Source: Sinomonas humi (lineage in GTDB: Bacteria > Actinomycetota > Actinomycetes > Actinomycetales > Micrococcaceae). From it: 64,000 nt of DNA. Of the stretch, positions 25,878 through 35,148 are shown in pieces. The stretch's first letter is position 1. Each line of letters opens with the position of its first letter. The stretch covers positions 34,816 to 98,815 of the forward strand of contig NZ_JTDL01000016.1 in the NCBI RefSeq assembly GCF_000802235.1, written 5' to 3'. A program made the position numbers and the translations under genes. The notes under the pieces are model-generated. The model was given only the letters and a program-made list of their open reading frames with translations, ran no database searches and had not been told where the DNA came from.

Positions 25878-27230
25878 CTACTGCTGGAAGAGGGCGTTGA
25901 CCTGATTGTTCGCATCGGTGAGGGAGCTCACCGGCGCTTTGCCGGACATCACGGAGTCCATGGCCGGCTGCATGATGTCGTTGATCTTCGCGGCGTTGTT
26001 CGTGATCGGCATGAGGAACGTGGTGCCGTCCTTGACCTGCTGAGTGAATGGGGTGACGTCGGTTCCCTTGGCCTTGAAGGCCGCAGCGGCCTTGTCCGTT
26101 GCTTCCTTGATGGCTGGGAAGACGACGGCGTGCGAGGCGACGACGTCTTGGCAGGCCGACGAGGCGAGGTATTCGACCCACTTTGTCGAAGCAGCCGGGT
26201 TCTTGGTGGCGGCGTTGATGGAGTCAGCGAGGCCGTTGAACATCGAGGCACGCTTGCCATCGGGGCCGGTCGGGGTCGGGGCGAGGCCCAGGTTGATGCC
26301 CTTGTAGCCCTTGTACTGGCTGAGCAGCCAGTCGCCGTTGACGTTGATAGCCGACTTGCCCGCGCCGAAGTCATCGGGCTCGGACGCTCCGACGGTCGTC
26401 TCGAGCTTGGGCATGTAGCCCTTGTCGATGAGGCCCTTGTACCAAGCGATGGTCTGCTGGAACTTCGGGTCGTTGTAGTTGTACTGAGTGCCCCAGGGAT
26501 TCTTGTTCGTGTAGTTCCACCCGGTGGTGCCGGTCAGGAAGCTCCACTCGGTCTGACCGATGCCTGAGCCGGACCCGTCGAGGCCGAACCCGTAGGTAGC
26601 GACATTGTTCTTGTCGAAGCCGGGCTCGTCGCCGCGCTTTCCGTTCTTGTCGACGGTGAGGTGGGCGATGACCTTCTCGAAGCTGCCCCCATCCTGGGGG
26701 TTCCAGTTGAGACTCTGCATCGCCGAGTCGGAGATGCCGGCCTTGGCGAGCATGTCCTTGTTGTAGAACAGGGCGACCGTGTCCCAGTCCTTCGGCAGCC
26801 CGTAGCGCTTGCCGTCCGAGCCCACCCACAGGTCTGCGAGGCCGGGCTGGTACTGGTTGAGATCGATGTTGTCCGTCTTGACGGCGTCGTCGATGGGCAG
26901 GATCTCGTGGTTCTTCACGAAGTCGCCGAACTTCGAGAGGTGGTCGGTGAAGACGTCGGGCCCGTTGCCAGCGACAAGGCTGTTCGTGAGGTTGCCCCAG
27001 TAGTCATTCCAACCCGTCTGGGTCACCTTGACGGTGATGTTGGGGTTGGCCTTGTGGAAGTCGTCGGCGCACTGCTGGTAGGCGGGGAGCTGGTTCGCGT
27101 CCCAGAGCCAATAGTTGATGGTTCCGCTCGCGTCGCCCTTACTTGAGGCTTGGTTCGAGCCGCTCGTGCAGGCAGAGAGGGCGAGTGCTGCCGCAGCTGC
27201 GACGGCGACCGCGCCGAGTGCTTTCTTCAT
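25878..27230 (-). CDS. Sugar ABC transporter, substrate-binding lipoprotein
   Basis: 450-residue extracytoplasmic binding protein of cluster B/MalE type. The signal peptide ends in the lipobox ALSAC, with lipidated Cys21, followed by a Ser/Gly/Asn-rich linker and a body containing NYWLWDANQLPAYQQCADDF and INVNGDWLLSQYKG. AAAGGA lies 7 nt before the ATG. It is third in the order permease, permease, binding protein, alpha-galactosidase, which suggests alpha-galactosides (raffinose family) as substrates. Confidence 0.94.
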   Translation of the reverse strand: MKKALGAVAVAAAAALALSACTSGSNQASSKGDASGTINYWLWDANQLPAYQQCADDFHKANPNITVKVTQTGWNDYWGNLTNSLVAGNGPDVFTDHLSKFGDFVKNHEILPIDDAVKTDNIDLNQYQPGLADLWVGSDGKRYGLPKDWDTVALFYNKDMLAKAGISDSAMQSLNWNPQDGGSFEKVIAHLTVDKNGKRGDEPGFDKNNVATYGFGLDGSGSGIGQTEWSFLTGTTGWNYTNKNPWGTQYNYNDPKFQQTIAWYKGLIDKGYMPKLETTVGASEPDDFGAGKSAINVNGDWLLSQYKGYKGINLGLAPTPTGPDGKRASMFNGLADSINAATKNPAASTKWVEYLASSACQDVVASHAVVFPAIKEATDKAAAAFKAKGTDVTPFTQQVKDGTTFLMPITNNAAKINDIMQPAMDSVMSGKAPVSSLTDANNQVNALFQQ

Positions 27231-27318
27231 GGTGGAGTCCTTTCAGGGAACGGAATCGGGCAGGGGAGAAGGGCGCTTCCGGCGTCCGCCGGGAGCTCGA
27301 GAAGGGACTTGCTGGGAC

Positions 27319-28218
27319 TTACTTGATGCCGGAGAAGCCGATGGAGTTGACGATCTTCTTTCCGAAGGCGACGAACAGCGCCAGGATCGGCAGCGCCGAG
27401 ATGAGCGTGGCCGCCATGAGGCCCGACCAGTCTGGGGCGCCCTGGGGGGACTGGGACTGGAAGATTCCGAGGGCCACGGTGAGGACGCGTACCGAGGGAT
27501 CATTGCCGACCAGAAGCGGCCAGAAGTAGTCATTCCAGGCAGTGATGAACGTGAGCAGGCACAGGGTCGCGAGGGGCGCGGTCGCGTTCGGGAGGGTGAT
27601 CTGGAAGAAGATCCGCGCGTGCTTCGCCCCGTCGAGCATCGCGGCCTCCTCGACTTCCCGGGACATCCCGAGGAAGAACTGGCGCAGGAAGAACACGGCG
27701 AACGGCGTCATGAGCATGGTGGGGAGGGCGATCCCGAGATACGTGTTCAGAAGGCCGAGGTTCTTCACGAGCAGGAAGTTCGGCAGCGCGGTGAAGATCG
27801 ACGGCACGAGGAGCGTGCCGAGGAACAGGCTGAACACCTTGTCCCGGCCCGGCCAGCGGAGACGGGCGAAGGCGTAGGCGGCGAGGGAGCTGAAGAAGAC
27901 CTGGGAGACGGTGATGACCGTCGAGACGATCAGCGAGTTCAGCAGGTACTGCCAGAAGCTGATCGCAGCACCCGATCCGCCTTCCGCGATCGCCTGCGCC
28001 GGCGACTCGAGACCGAAGACTCGGGCGAACGCGCCCCAGCTGAAGTCCGCCGGGAGGAGGTCTGCCGAATGCGAGGCCAGGGCGTGGTCGCTTGAGAGGG
28101 CGGTGCGGAGCATCCACAGCATCGGTCCGAGGGAGACGGCGATGGCGACGGCGAGGGCTGCCCAGGCGGCCGTGCGTCCCCAGTCGATGCGGCGGCGCGG
28201 AGTGGTCATGGTTGTCAT
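27319..28218 (-). CDS. Sugar ABC transporter permease, MalG-like
   Basis: 299-residue inner-membrane permease with six predicted helices. The EAA loop that contacts the ATPase reads EEAAMLDGAKHARIFFQI. The C terminus GFSGIK is typical of MalG-type permeases. GAGAGGAC precedes the ATG at 28218. No ATPase gene is adjacent; as in many actinobacterial sugar systems a shared MsmK-type ATPase encoded elsewhere probably energises it. Confidence 0.94.
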   Translation of the reverse strand: MTTMTTPRRRIDWGRTAAWAALAVAIAVSLGPMLWMLRTALSSDHALASHSADLLPADFSWGAFARVFGLESPAQAIAEGGSGAAISFWQYLLNSLIVSTVITVSQVFFSSLAAYAFARLRWPGRDKVFSLFLGTLLVPSIFTALPNFLLVKNLGLLNTYLGIALPTMLMTPFAVFFLRQFFLGMSREVEEAAMLDGAKHARIFFQITLPNATAPLATLCLLTFITAWNDYFWPLLVGNDPSVRVLTVALGIFQSQSPQGAPDWSGLMAATLISALPILALFVAFGKKIVNSIGFSGIK

Positions 28219-28228
28219 GGCTGTCCTC

Positions 28229-29185
28229 TCAGTCCAGGTCGTTCTCGTTGCCGCGGAGGATCTTCATCTGCAGGAAGGCGATGATCGCCAGGATGATGAA
28301 GAGGATGACGCTCAGAGCCGACGCGTATCCGAACTCCTGATCAGAGAAGGCCTTCTGGTAGATGAAGTACTGGATCACCCTTGTGGCGTTCACCGGGCCG
28401 CCCTTGGTCGTCACAGCGACGGTGTCGAAGATCTGGAACGAGCCGGTGATCGTCACAACGAGGACGAGGAGGAGCACCGGACGCAGGAGCGGAATGGTGA
28501 TCTTCCAGAACGTCTTCCACCTGTTCGCGCCATCGAGTGCCGCGACCTCGTAAACATGCTTCGGAATGGCCTGCAGCCCCGCGAAGAGCAGGAGGGCGGT
28601 ATAGCCCATGTTCCGCCACACGTTGACGAACGCGATGGTCGGGATGGCCCATTGATCGTTTCCGAAGAATGCGACCCGGGGGAGTCCAATCCATTGCAGG
28701 ATCTCGTTGACGATGCCGATCTGGTAGTCCAGCATCCAGAACCAGAGGAGCGCGACGACGACGTTCGCCACGAGGTAGGGCATGAGCAGGATGCCCCGGA
28801 CGAGCGTCGACCTCGTGACGTGGTACATGAGGAGTGCGAGGCCGAGGGCGATGACCGTCTGGAAACCGATGTTCAGGAGGACGTACTCGGTCGTGACGCC
28901 CATGGCGTTCCAGAAGAGCTTGTCCTGGAAGATCTTGATGTAGTTAGCAAGGCCCACCCAGACGGGGTTGGAGAAGAGATCGTAGTCCGTGAAGCTCAGG
29001 TAGACGCCTCGGACGGTCGGAACAAGGTAGAAGAGCACGAAGCCGACGAGCGCCGGCGCAACGAAGACGAGGGCAACACGCAGATCGCCGAGCTGGCGCC
29101 GACGACGGTTGGGAGCACCGTCCGAGGGGAGGGCGCCGGCGCCGCGTCTTACTGGCTTCCGCGCTCCCACTGAGGTGGTCGTCAT
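28229..29185 (-). CDS. Sugar ABC transporter permease, MalF-like
   Basis: 318-residue permease; a basic N terminus (RRRRQLGDLR) precedes six helices. The EAA loop is YEVAALDGANRWKTFWKI. GGAGG lies 6 nt before the ATG. First gene of the importer-alpha-galactosidase operon, transcribed from a promoter facing the Gfo/Idh/MocA gene; an operator-like CGAGTAACTT lies in the promoter spacer. Confidence 0.94.
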   Translation of the reverse strand: MTTTSVGARKPVRRGAGALPSDGAPNRRRRQLGDLRVALVFVAPALVGFVLFYLVPTVRGVYLSFTDYDLFSNPVWVGLANYIKIFQDKLFWNAMGVTTEYVLLNIGFQTVIALGLALLMYHVTRSTLVRGILLMPYLVANVVVALLWFWMLDYQIGIVNEILQWIGLPRVAFFGNDQWAIPTIAFVNVWRNMGYTALLLFAGLQAIPKHVYEVAALDGANRWKTFWKITIPLLRPVLLLVLVVTITGSFQIFDTVAVTTKGGPVNATRVIQYFIYQKAFSDQEFGYASALSVILFIILAIIAFLQMKILRGNENDLD

Positions 29186-29223
29186 TGAATCCTCCGCTGT
29201 GACATGGCTAACAATTGACGTCG

Positions 29224-29253
29224 AATCTACACGAGTAACTTTCGGGCGCGCAA
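29224..29253 (-). promoter_or_regulatory. Importer operon promoter with embedded operator half
   Basis: On the minus strand, TTGCGC (29248-29253), an 18-nt spacer and TAGATT (29224-29229). CGAGTAACTT (29232-29241, plus strand) lies entirely in the spacer, where a repressor would block transcription. Confidence 0.5.
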
Positions 29254-29305
29254 GCCCCAGTCTCGGTGGTTACGTGAAAGGACACGCGACCTTTGAGCCA
29301 AGGCG

Positions 29306-29334
29306 TTGACTCGAGTAACTTCTGCTGCGAGACT
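29306..29334 (+). promoter_or_regulatory. Promoter of the Gfo/Idh/MocA gene with embedded operator half
   Basis: TTGACT (29306-29311), exactly 17 nt, then GAGACT (29329-29334), followed by 6 nt and the ATG at 29341, so the mRNA is probably leaderless. A second CGAGTAACTT occupies 29312-29321 in the spacer. The two copies are 80 bp apart. Confidence 0.6.
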
Positions 29335-29340
29335 TCCCGC

Positions 29341-30618
29341 ATGACGCACACCACCCGCTTTTCCCTCGGCCTTGTCGGTGCAGGGCAGTTCGCCGGCCAG
29401 TTCGCGAAGCTCTTCGCGGCCCACCCGCTCATTGCGTCCGTGCACGTTGCCGACGTCCTGCCGGAACGGGCGGAAGACCTCGCTGGCAGCCTTGGTCTCG
29501 CGGGCACCGTGCCGAGTTTCGAGGCGATGCTCGACAGCGATCTGGACGCCGTCGCAATCTTCACCCAACGCTGGACCCACGGACCGCTCGTGGTCCAAGC
29601 GCTCAGGGCCGGCAAGCACGTGTATTCTGCGGTGCCGATGGCCATCGGCGTCGAGGAGATCGGCGCCATCATAGAGGCCGTCCGCGAAACCGGCCTCACG
29701 TACATGATGGGCGAGACGAGCTATTACAACCCGGCAACCGTGTACGCGAGGGAGCGCCGGGATCAAGGCGCCTTCGGACGGATCTTCTACGCCGAGGGCG
29801 ACTACGTGCACGACATGGACTTGGGCTTCTACGAGGCTTACCGGTACAGCGGGGGCGCCGACTGGAAGCGCACGGCGAGCTACCCGCCGATGCTCTACCC
29901 GACCCACTCAGTGGGCGGGGTGCTCGGCGCCATCGGTGGCCGCGCCGTGAGCGTGAGCTGCATCGGCGTCCGCGACGAGCGCGGCGACGGAGTCTTCGAC
30001 CGCGACGTCAGCATGTTCAGCAACGACTTCTCCAACGCCACCGCTCTCTTCGAACTCGCGGGTGGCGGGTCCATGCGGATCAACGAGTTCCGTCGCGTCG
30101 GATACCCTTCGCACCTCCGCGAGAGCCGCTTCCGCTATTTCGGCACCGAGGGCAGCTTCGAGCAGCTCGTGAACACGAGCGTCTGGCAGGACAAGGCGGG
30201 GGTCACCGATGTGAGCGAGCTGCTCACGACGGCGGCGACGCTCGACGCCGACGACCCTTCCCTCGCGCACGTGGCCCCTGCGCTCCGGGACGCCTTCGTG
30301 TCCGGTCTTGCCCCCGTGCACGACGCAACGCGTCTCCCCACCGAGCTGCGGGGCCTGCCCAACGGGCACGAGGGGAGCCATCACTTCCTCGTCGACGACT
30401 TCGCGCGTGCCGTAGCGACCCGGACGCTTCCACCCGTCAACGCCTGGGAGGCTGCCCGGTACACCCTCCCGGGAATCGTTGCCCACCAGTCCGCCCTCAG
30501 GGGCGGTGAGCGCCTACCGGTCCCTGACTTCGGCGACGCCCCCGGCGGGTTCTCCACCCAGGGGGACGCGCCGTCGTCGTCCGTCTCCTCCCCCACCGGC
30601 ATTGGGGGCCGAAGCTAG
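29341..30618 (+). CDS. Gfo/Idh/MocA family oxidoreductase
   Basis: 425-residue NAD(P)-dependent sugar or cyclitol dehydrogenase-like protein. The Rossmann domain starts GLVGAGQFAGQFAKLF (residues 9-24), with the family-typical KHVYSAVPMAIGVEE in place of the canonical CEKP-type lysine motif. That lysine is missing (SAVP), which raises doubt about ordinary dehydrogenase chemistry; some members lacking it have other roles. A C-terminal alpha/beta domain follows. It leads a two-gene plus-strand unit with the LacI regulator and is divergent from the importer operon. Confidence 0.88.
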   Translation: MTHTTRFSLGLVGAGQFAGQFAKLFAAHPLIASVHVADVLPERAEDLAGSLGLAGTVPSFEAMLDSDLDAVAIFTQRWTHGPLVVQALRAGKHVYSAVPMAIGVEEIGAIIEAVRETGLTYMMGETSYYNPATVYARERRDQGAFGRIFYAEGDYVHDMDLGFYEAYRYSGGADWKRTASYPPMLYPTHSVGGVLGAIGGRAVSVSCIGVRDERGDGVFDRDVSMFSNDFSNATALFELAGGGSMRINEFRRVGYPSHLRESRFRYFGTEGSFEQLVNTSVWQDKAGVTDVSELLTTAATLDADDPSLAHVAPALRDAFVSGLAPVHDATRLPTELRGLPNGHEGSHHFLVDDFARAVATRTLPPVNAWEAARYTLPGIVAHQSALRGGERLPVPDFGDAPGGFSTQGDAPSSSVSSPTGIGGRS

Positions 30619-30619
30619 C

Positions 30620-31633
30620 ATGGTGGCCATGCCCCATCCCACCGCTGCGAAGCCCGCCGCCACCCGCAAGGACGTGGCGCGGCTCGCGGGGGTGAGCAGC
30701 GCCGTCGTGAGCTACGTTGTCAACGGGGGGCCGAAGAAGGTCTCTCCGGCTACCGAAGCCAAGGTGCGCGACGCGATCGCGGCGCTCGGGTACCGGCCCA
30801 ATGCCGCGGCGCGGGCGCTCAAGCTCGGCTCGAGCGAGATGCTCGGCATGGTGGTCCCCGACGCCACGAATTCGTTCTTCGCCACGCTCGCCCACGCAGT
30901 CGAGGAGGCAGCCGCCGAGCGGGGCTACGCGCTCCTCATCGCCAACTCCGGTGGCTCGCTCTCCGCTGAGCGACGGCAGGTCGAGAACCTCGTCTCGCGT
31001 CGTGTCGACGGCGTCTTCCTGTGCAGCGTGCTGTTCGAACCGGACCTTCGTGACCTGGAGGCGGCCGAGATACCCGCCGTCCTCCTGAACCACAGTGCCG
31101 AGAGTCCGGGCTTCGACTCCGTAGGTGTCGCGCTCCAGGACGGGGCGCGGCTGGCAGTGGAGCACCTAGCGCAGCACGGCCACCGCAAGATCGGCCTCAT
31201 CATGGGGACCAATACCGGAGGCGACCTGGACGCGCGCGAAGTCGGATGGCGGCAGGGAATTGAGGAGGCCGGGCTTCAGGCTGGCCCTGTTATGCGCGGG
31301 CCGTTCAGTCGCGAGGGCGGCTATCGGGCAGGCAAGTGGCTGCTCAATGAAGCCGATCGCCCCACGGCCGTGTTCGCTAGTTCAGACCTTCAGGCCGTCG
31401 GTCTCCTCAAGGCGTGCCACGAGGCCGGAGTGCGGGTTCCGGAAGACCTCGCGGTCGTTTCGTTCGACGGCTCCGCCGAGGCCGAGTACAGCTGGCCTCC
31501 GCTCACGACCGTGGCCCAGCCCGTCGAGGACATGGCTCGGGCGGCGGTCGAGGCCCTCGTGGGAGGCGGGGGACACAAGCGCAACCGGATCTTCCCCGGG
31601 ACGCTCATCCGCCGCGCGTCCTGCGGCTGCTGA
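30620..31633 (+). CDS. LacI family transcriptional regulator of the galactoside cluster
   Basis: 337 residues. HTH at about 15-40 (TRKDVARLAGVSSAVVSYVV, with NGGPKKVSPAT as hinge lead-in), then a periplasmic-binding-protein-like effector domain (MLGMVVPDATNSFFA, VSRRVDGVFLCSV, DRPTAVFASSDLQAVG, VSFDGSAEAEYSWPPLTTV). The ATG at 30620 is one base after the upstream stop; ATG 30629 is an alternative. It probably represses the importer and dehydrogenase promoters through the two CGAGTAACTT sites and is relieved by an alpha-galactoside or galactose; this is an inference from position. Confidence 0.93.
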   Translation: MVAMPHPTAAKPAATRKDVARLAGVSSAVVSYVVNGGPKKVSPATEAKVRDAIAALGYRPNAAARALKLGSSEMLGMVVPDATNSFFATLAHAVEEAAAERGYALLIANSGGSLSAERRQVENLVSRRVDGVFLCSVLFEPDLRDLEAAEIPAVLLNHSAESPGFDSVGVALQDGARLAVEHLAQHGHRKIGLIMGTNTGGDLDAREVGWRQGIEEAGLQAGPVMRGPFSREGGYRAGKWLLNEADRPTAVFASSDLQAVGLLKACHEAGVRVPEDLAVVSFDGSAEAEYSWPPLTTVAQPVEDMARAAVEALVGGGGHKRNRIFPGTLIRRASCGC

Positions 31634-31674
31634 GGCGCCCCGGCCGGGGGCCGCGGCCGGTTGCGCCCGGACGC

Positions 31675-31735
31675 AAAGTTCCGTTCTCGCGGAGAAGTCC
31701 GCTTGTTGAAAGAGCGAAGTTCCGCTCTCGCAGAG
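31675..31735. repeat. Two imperfect 20-bp direct repeats
   Basis: AAAGTTCCGTTCTCGCGGAG (31675-31694) and GAAGTTCCGCTCTCGCAGAG (31716-31735), 17 of 20 identical. They lie between the LacI gene and the AbiEi-like gene and share the GTTCC/CTCGC theme with the 30-bp elements flanking that gene. Confidence 0.75.
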
Positions 31736-31736
31736 G

Positions 31737-31766
31737 AGTTCACGCTACGTGAACTTGTCTGCGAGA
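31737..31766. repeat. 30-bp flanking repeat, copy B
   Basis: Begins AGTTCACGCTACGTGAACTT, itself an inverted repeat, and ends CTGCGAGA. It matches 25 of 30 bases with copy A at 32858-32887 in the same orientation. It covers the stop of the AbiEi-like gene (31745-31747), so the protein's last residues are repeat-derived. Confidence 0.8.
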
Positions 31767-32719
31767 CCTGGCTTGCGCGCCGTCGGCCGAAGCCCGCCCT
31801 CGATGAGTTTCGCTCGGAGCAATGCTGGTTGTTCCAACTCCGACCAGTCCCATCGGAGGACCGGATGGCCCAACGCGAGCAGCCTGTTCTCGCGGCGCTT
31901 CTCTCGCCTGATGATCTCTCGCGGATCCTCCCCGCCAGTCAGTTCGCGGCGAAAGTACTTTCCCCAGCCGTCGAATTCGCCCACGGGTTCCGGGGCGACA
32001 TCCCAGGCGAAGTCAGTCCGACCGACAAACCCTTGAGCGTCCCGATGCTCCCTTTGGAGAATCGGCTCGGGAAAGCCGAACAGATGCATGAGTGCGCGGC
32101 TCACGGACTCGCCGGCCGATTCAGATCCGGCCCTCGTGAGCGAGGCGATCACCTCCGCTCTCTGCCGGTGTTTCTTGTGCGGGAGACGCGAGATGGCCGA
32201 CGTGATCTCCGGCAGCTCGAGCAGCGATTCTCTGCCGCTGCGGCGAAGCACGCCATCGGCCACAGTGATGGCTCGCGCGAACCGACCCGTCGCGAGGCCC
32301 GTGAACGTCGTGTGCTGATCGTCGTGACGGTGACGCCGAACAGGAGGCGGTGCAACGCGACGTGCGCGGCGCGCAAGGTCGGAATCGCCGCGAACGTCGA
32401 ACGTGTTCGGCCGAAGGCCGAGCCGCGTCGTCGAGCGGACTGCAACGTCGATGGACAGCGGGACCTTGACGACCGGTATTCCGTTCAAGAAGAGGGCTGT
32501 CTCCCCGCAGAACACGGTGTTGGGGTTCGCGAGGGCGTGGGCTATGGCCGCTGCTCGGAACCGGTCCGAAGCCGATGCCTCAAGCCACACCTCGGTGGGC
32601 ATGTAGAAGCCACGTCTGAGCCTTACCAGCCGACCATCCCCGAACCTGGTCCTCGGGTCGAACGCGTGGCCGTCGAGTTTTCGCAGCGAACTGTCGACGA
32701 GATGAGCCAGAGGATCCAC
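31745..32719 (-). CDS. AbiEi-like N-terminal domain protein with a PD-(D/E)XK-like C terminus
   Basis: 324 residues. The N terminus (LVRLRRGFYMPTEVWL) resembles the AbiEi-type antitoxin winged helix. The C-terminal part has GRTDFAWDVAPEPVGEFDGW then KY, a D...ExDGxxKY pattern found in Vsr/DUF559-like nuclease-fold proteins; the middle is Arg-rich. Such proteins are common, single and uncharacterised in Micrococcales. No toxin (AbiEii) gene is adjacent. The GTG at 32719 is 7 nt after CAGACT, so it may be leaderless. It sits between two copies of a 30-bp repeat, with base composition that looks less extreme than its neighbours, suggesting gain by transfer. Confidence 0.7.
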   Translation of the reverse strand: MDPLAHLVDSSLRKLDGHAFDPRTRFGDGRLVRLRRGFYMPTEVWLEASASDRFRAAAIAHALANPNTVFCGETALFLNGIPVVKVPLSIDVAVRSTTRLGLRPNTFDVRGDSDLARRARRVAPPPVRRHRHDDQHTTFTGLATGRFARAITVADGVLRRSGRESLLELPEITSAISRLPHKKHRQRAEVIASLTRAGSESAGESVSRALMHLFGFPEPILQREHRDAQGFVGRTDFAWDVAPEPVGEFDGWGKYFRRELTGGEDPREIIRREKRRENRLLALGHPVLRWDWSELEQPALLRAKLIEGGLRPTARKPGLADKFT

Positions 32720-32848
32720 GATCTCGAGTCTGGTGCCGTAACGCGGTCAGGGCGGGGGGGGTGAAGCTCCTATGTGGAGGGGCTCGCGAAATTCCTCCCT
32801 GTCGAGGAACAGTCGAGCTCGGTAGCTCACCCAGGTGGGCGGCCGTTA

Positions 32849-32885
32849 TCGCAGGGAAGTTCACGTAACGGGAACTTCCCTGCGA
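32849..32885. repeat. 14-bp inverted repeat containing 30-bp repeat copy A
   Basis: TCGCAGGGAAGTTC (32849-32862) and GAACTTCCCTGCGA (32872-32885) are perfect inverted arms with a nine-base loop. Bases 32858-32887 are copy A of the 30-bp element also found at 31737. The hairpin is 57 nt downstream of the acs stop and may terminate it. Confidence 0.85.
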
Positions 32886-32941
32886 GAAGGCGTCACGGAA
32901 GGCTCGAGGGGTCCGTGAGGCGCGCGCCTGTGTCTGCCGGC

Positions 32942-34909
32942 CTACTTCCGCAAGTCAGCCGCGATCTGCTGCATGACGGAGGGGTCCGCGAGGGTGGTCG
33001 CGTCGCCGGGATCGCGGCCCTCCGCGACGTCCTTGAGGAGGCGCCGCATGATCTTCCCCGAGCGGGTCTTCGGCAGCTCGGGCACTACGAGGACGTGCTT
33101 GGGCTTGGCGATGGGGCCAATCTCCTTGCCCACGTGCGCGCGGAGGATCGCGGACGGGTCGTCGCTCTCGGAGATCTCGGCCTCGCCTCGCAGGATCACG
33201 AACGCGACGACGGCCTGGCCTGTTGTCTCGTCGACAGCGCCCACGACCGCGGCCTCCGCAACCCACTCATGGGAGACGAGGGCGGATTCGATCTCGGTGG
33301 TGGAGAGGCGGTGACCGGAGACGTTCATCACGTCGTCGACGCGCCCGAGGAGCCAGATGTCGCCGTCGTCGTCCTTCTTCGCCCCGTCGCCCGCGAAGTA
33401 CACACCCTCGAAGCGGGACCAGTAGGTCTCCTTGAACCGCTCCGGATCCCCCCAGATGGTGCGCAGCATGGACGGCCAGGGCTCGCGGACCACGAGGAAG
33501 CCGCCGTGCCCGTTCGGCACGGGCTTGCCGTTCTCATCGACGACGTCCACCGCGATCCCGGGCAGGGGCACCTGCGCGGAGCCGGGCTTGGTCGCGGTGA
33601 CGCCGGGCAGCGGGGCGACCATGATCGCGCCGGTCTCGGTCTGCCACCACGTGTCCACGATCGGAGCCTTGCCGTGCCCGATCACCTCGCGGTACCACAT
33701 CCACGCCTCCGGGTTGATGGGCTCGCCGACGGAGCCCAGGACGCGGATGCTCGAAAGGTCGTACTTGTCCGGGATCTCGCGGCCCCACTTCATCATGGTG
33801 CGGATCGCGGTCGGAGCCGTGTACAGGATCGAGACCTTGTACTTCTCGACGAGTTCCCACCACCGGCCCTGGTGCGGGGAATCCGGGGTGCCCTCGTACA
33901 TGACCTGGGTCGCCCCGTTCACGAGCGGTCCGTACACGACGTACGAATGGCCCGTGACCCAGCCGATGTCGGCGGTGCACCAGTAGACATCCGTCTCGGG
34001 CTTGAGGTCGAACACCGCGGAGTGCGTGAACGCGCATTGGGTCAGGTACCCGCCGGTGGTGTGGAGGATGCCCTTCGGCTTCCCCGTGGTCCCGGAGGTG
34101 TAGAGGATGTAGAGCGGGTGCTCGGAGTCGTGCCCGACGGCGGTGTGCTCACCGGAGGCGGCTTCCATGACCTCATGCCAGTGCAGGTCGCGGCCCTCGG
34201 TCCAGGCGACGTCCTGCCCGTTGCGGCGCACGACGACGACGTGCTCGACCGTGTGCCCGGGCTCGGCGAGGGCGTCGTCCACTGCGGGCTTGAGCGAGGA
34301 CGGCTTCCCGCGCCGGTACGTTCCGTCGGCCGTGACGACGAGCTTGGCCTCGGCGTCGTCGATCCGCGAGCGGAGCGCCTCGGCGGAGAACCCGCCGAAC
34401 ACCACCGAGTGGACCGCGCCAATGCGCGCGCAGGCGAGCATCGTCACGACGGCCTCGGGGATCATCGGCAGGTAGACCGCGACACGGTCGCCCTTGCGCA
34501 CCCCGAGGGACTCGAACGCGTTTGCGGCCTTCTTGACCCGCTCCGTCAGGTCCGCGTACGTGATCGTTTCGGTGTCCCCGGGTTCGCCCTCGAAGTGGAT
34601 GGCGACCCGGTCCCCGAGCCCGTTCTCGACGTGGCGGTCGAGCGCGTTGTAGGCCGCGTTGACCTCCCCGCCCACGAACCACTTCGCGAACGGCGCCTCG
34701 GACCAGTCAAGAGCCTGATCGAAGTCCTTCGACCACGTCAGATACTTCCGGGCCTGCTCGGCCCAGAACGCCACCCTGTCCTCGGCGGCCTTCGCATAGA
34801 TTTCCTCATGCACGTTGGCGGCCGCGGCGAATTCGGGGGTGGGCGGGAACTTGCGCTCCTCGTGGAGGAGGTTCTCGAAGGCGTCACCATTGACGGTTTG
34901 CTGGGACAT
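32942..34909 (-). CDS. acs: Acetyl-CoA synthetase (AMP-forming)
   Basis: Activates acetate to acetyl-CoA through acetyl-AMP, in the cytosol. 655 residues, the usual length. Motifs include [11 protein letters not shown], the acetate-pocket region [30 protein letters not shown] and the C-terminal [11 protein letters not shown], in which Lys619 is the residue regulated by acylation in this family. GAAAGGAC lies just upstream of the ATG at 34909. Monocistronic, divergent from the alanine-rich membrane protein gene. Confidence 0.97.
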   Translation of the reverse strand: MSQQTVNGDAFENLLHEERKFPPTPEFAAAANVHEEIYAKAAEDRVAFWAEQARKYLTWSKDFDQALDWSEAPFAKWFVGGEVNAAYNALDRHVENGLGDRVAIHFEGEPGDTETITYADLTERVKKAANAFESLGVRKGDRVAVYLPMIPEAVVTMLACARIGAVHSVVFGGFSAEALRSRIDDAEAKLVVTADGTYRRGKPSSLKPAVDDALAEPGHTVEHVVVVRRNGQDVAWTEGRDLHWHEVMEAASGEHTAVGHDSEHPLYILYTSGTTGKPKGILHTTGGYLTQCAFTHSAVFDLKPETDVYWCTADIGWVTGHSYVVYGPLVNGATQVMYEGTPDSPHQGRWWELVEKYKVSILYTAPTAIRTMMKWGREIPDKYDLSSIRVLGSVGEPINPEAWMWYREVIGHGKAPIVDTWWQTETGAIMVAPLPGVTATKPGSAQVPLPGIAVDVVDENGKPVPNGHGGFLVVREPWPSMLRTIWGDPERFKETYWSRFEGVYFAGDGAKKDDDGDIWLLGRVDDVMNVSGHRLSTTEIESALVSHEWVAEAAVVGAVDETTGQAVVAFVILRGEAEISESDDPSAILRAHVGKEIGPIAKPKHVLVVPELPKTRSGKIMRRLLKDVAEGRDPGDATTLADPSVMQQIAADLRK

Positions 34910-35148
34910 GAACGTCCTTTCGGCTCGATCCGGCGCGTGATCCAGCCCTGCGTCCTCGCGACACGACCCAGAACTCCAGGTCTGTGGAACCGGACACAGT
35001 CGGCTGCCTCTTCCCACACTAAACCTTGCGCAGTAGCGGTGGAGTTGCATACGTCACATCCCGGACGGCCGAGAGCGGGCTTGCGCGCTAGGTGCCGCAC
35101 AGACGTTATGGCTAGGCTGAACTGGAAGGACGACCGAAGGAGCAGCCC

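Noticed and set aside
25810..26181. N-terminal extension of alpha-galactosidase
   Set aside because: The in-frame upstream sequence overlaps the end of the solute-binding protein gene and lacks family-like residues; ATG 25809 begins the conserved GH36 N terminus.
31745..32719. Complete AbiE toxin-antitoxin pair
   Set aside because: Only an AbiEi-like domain is seen; no AbiEii nucleotidyltransferase gene lies on either side.
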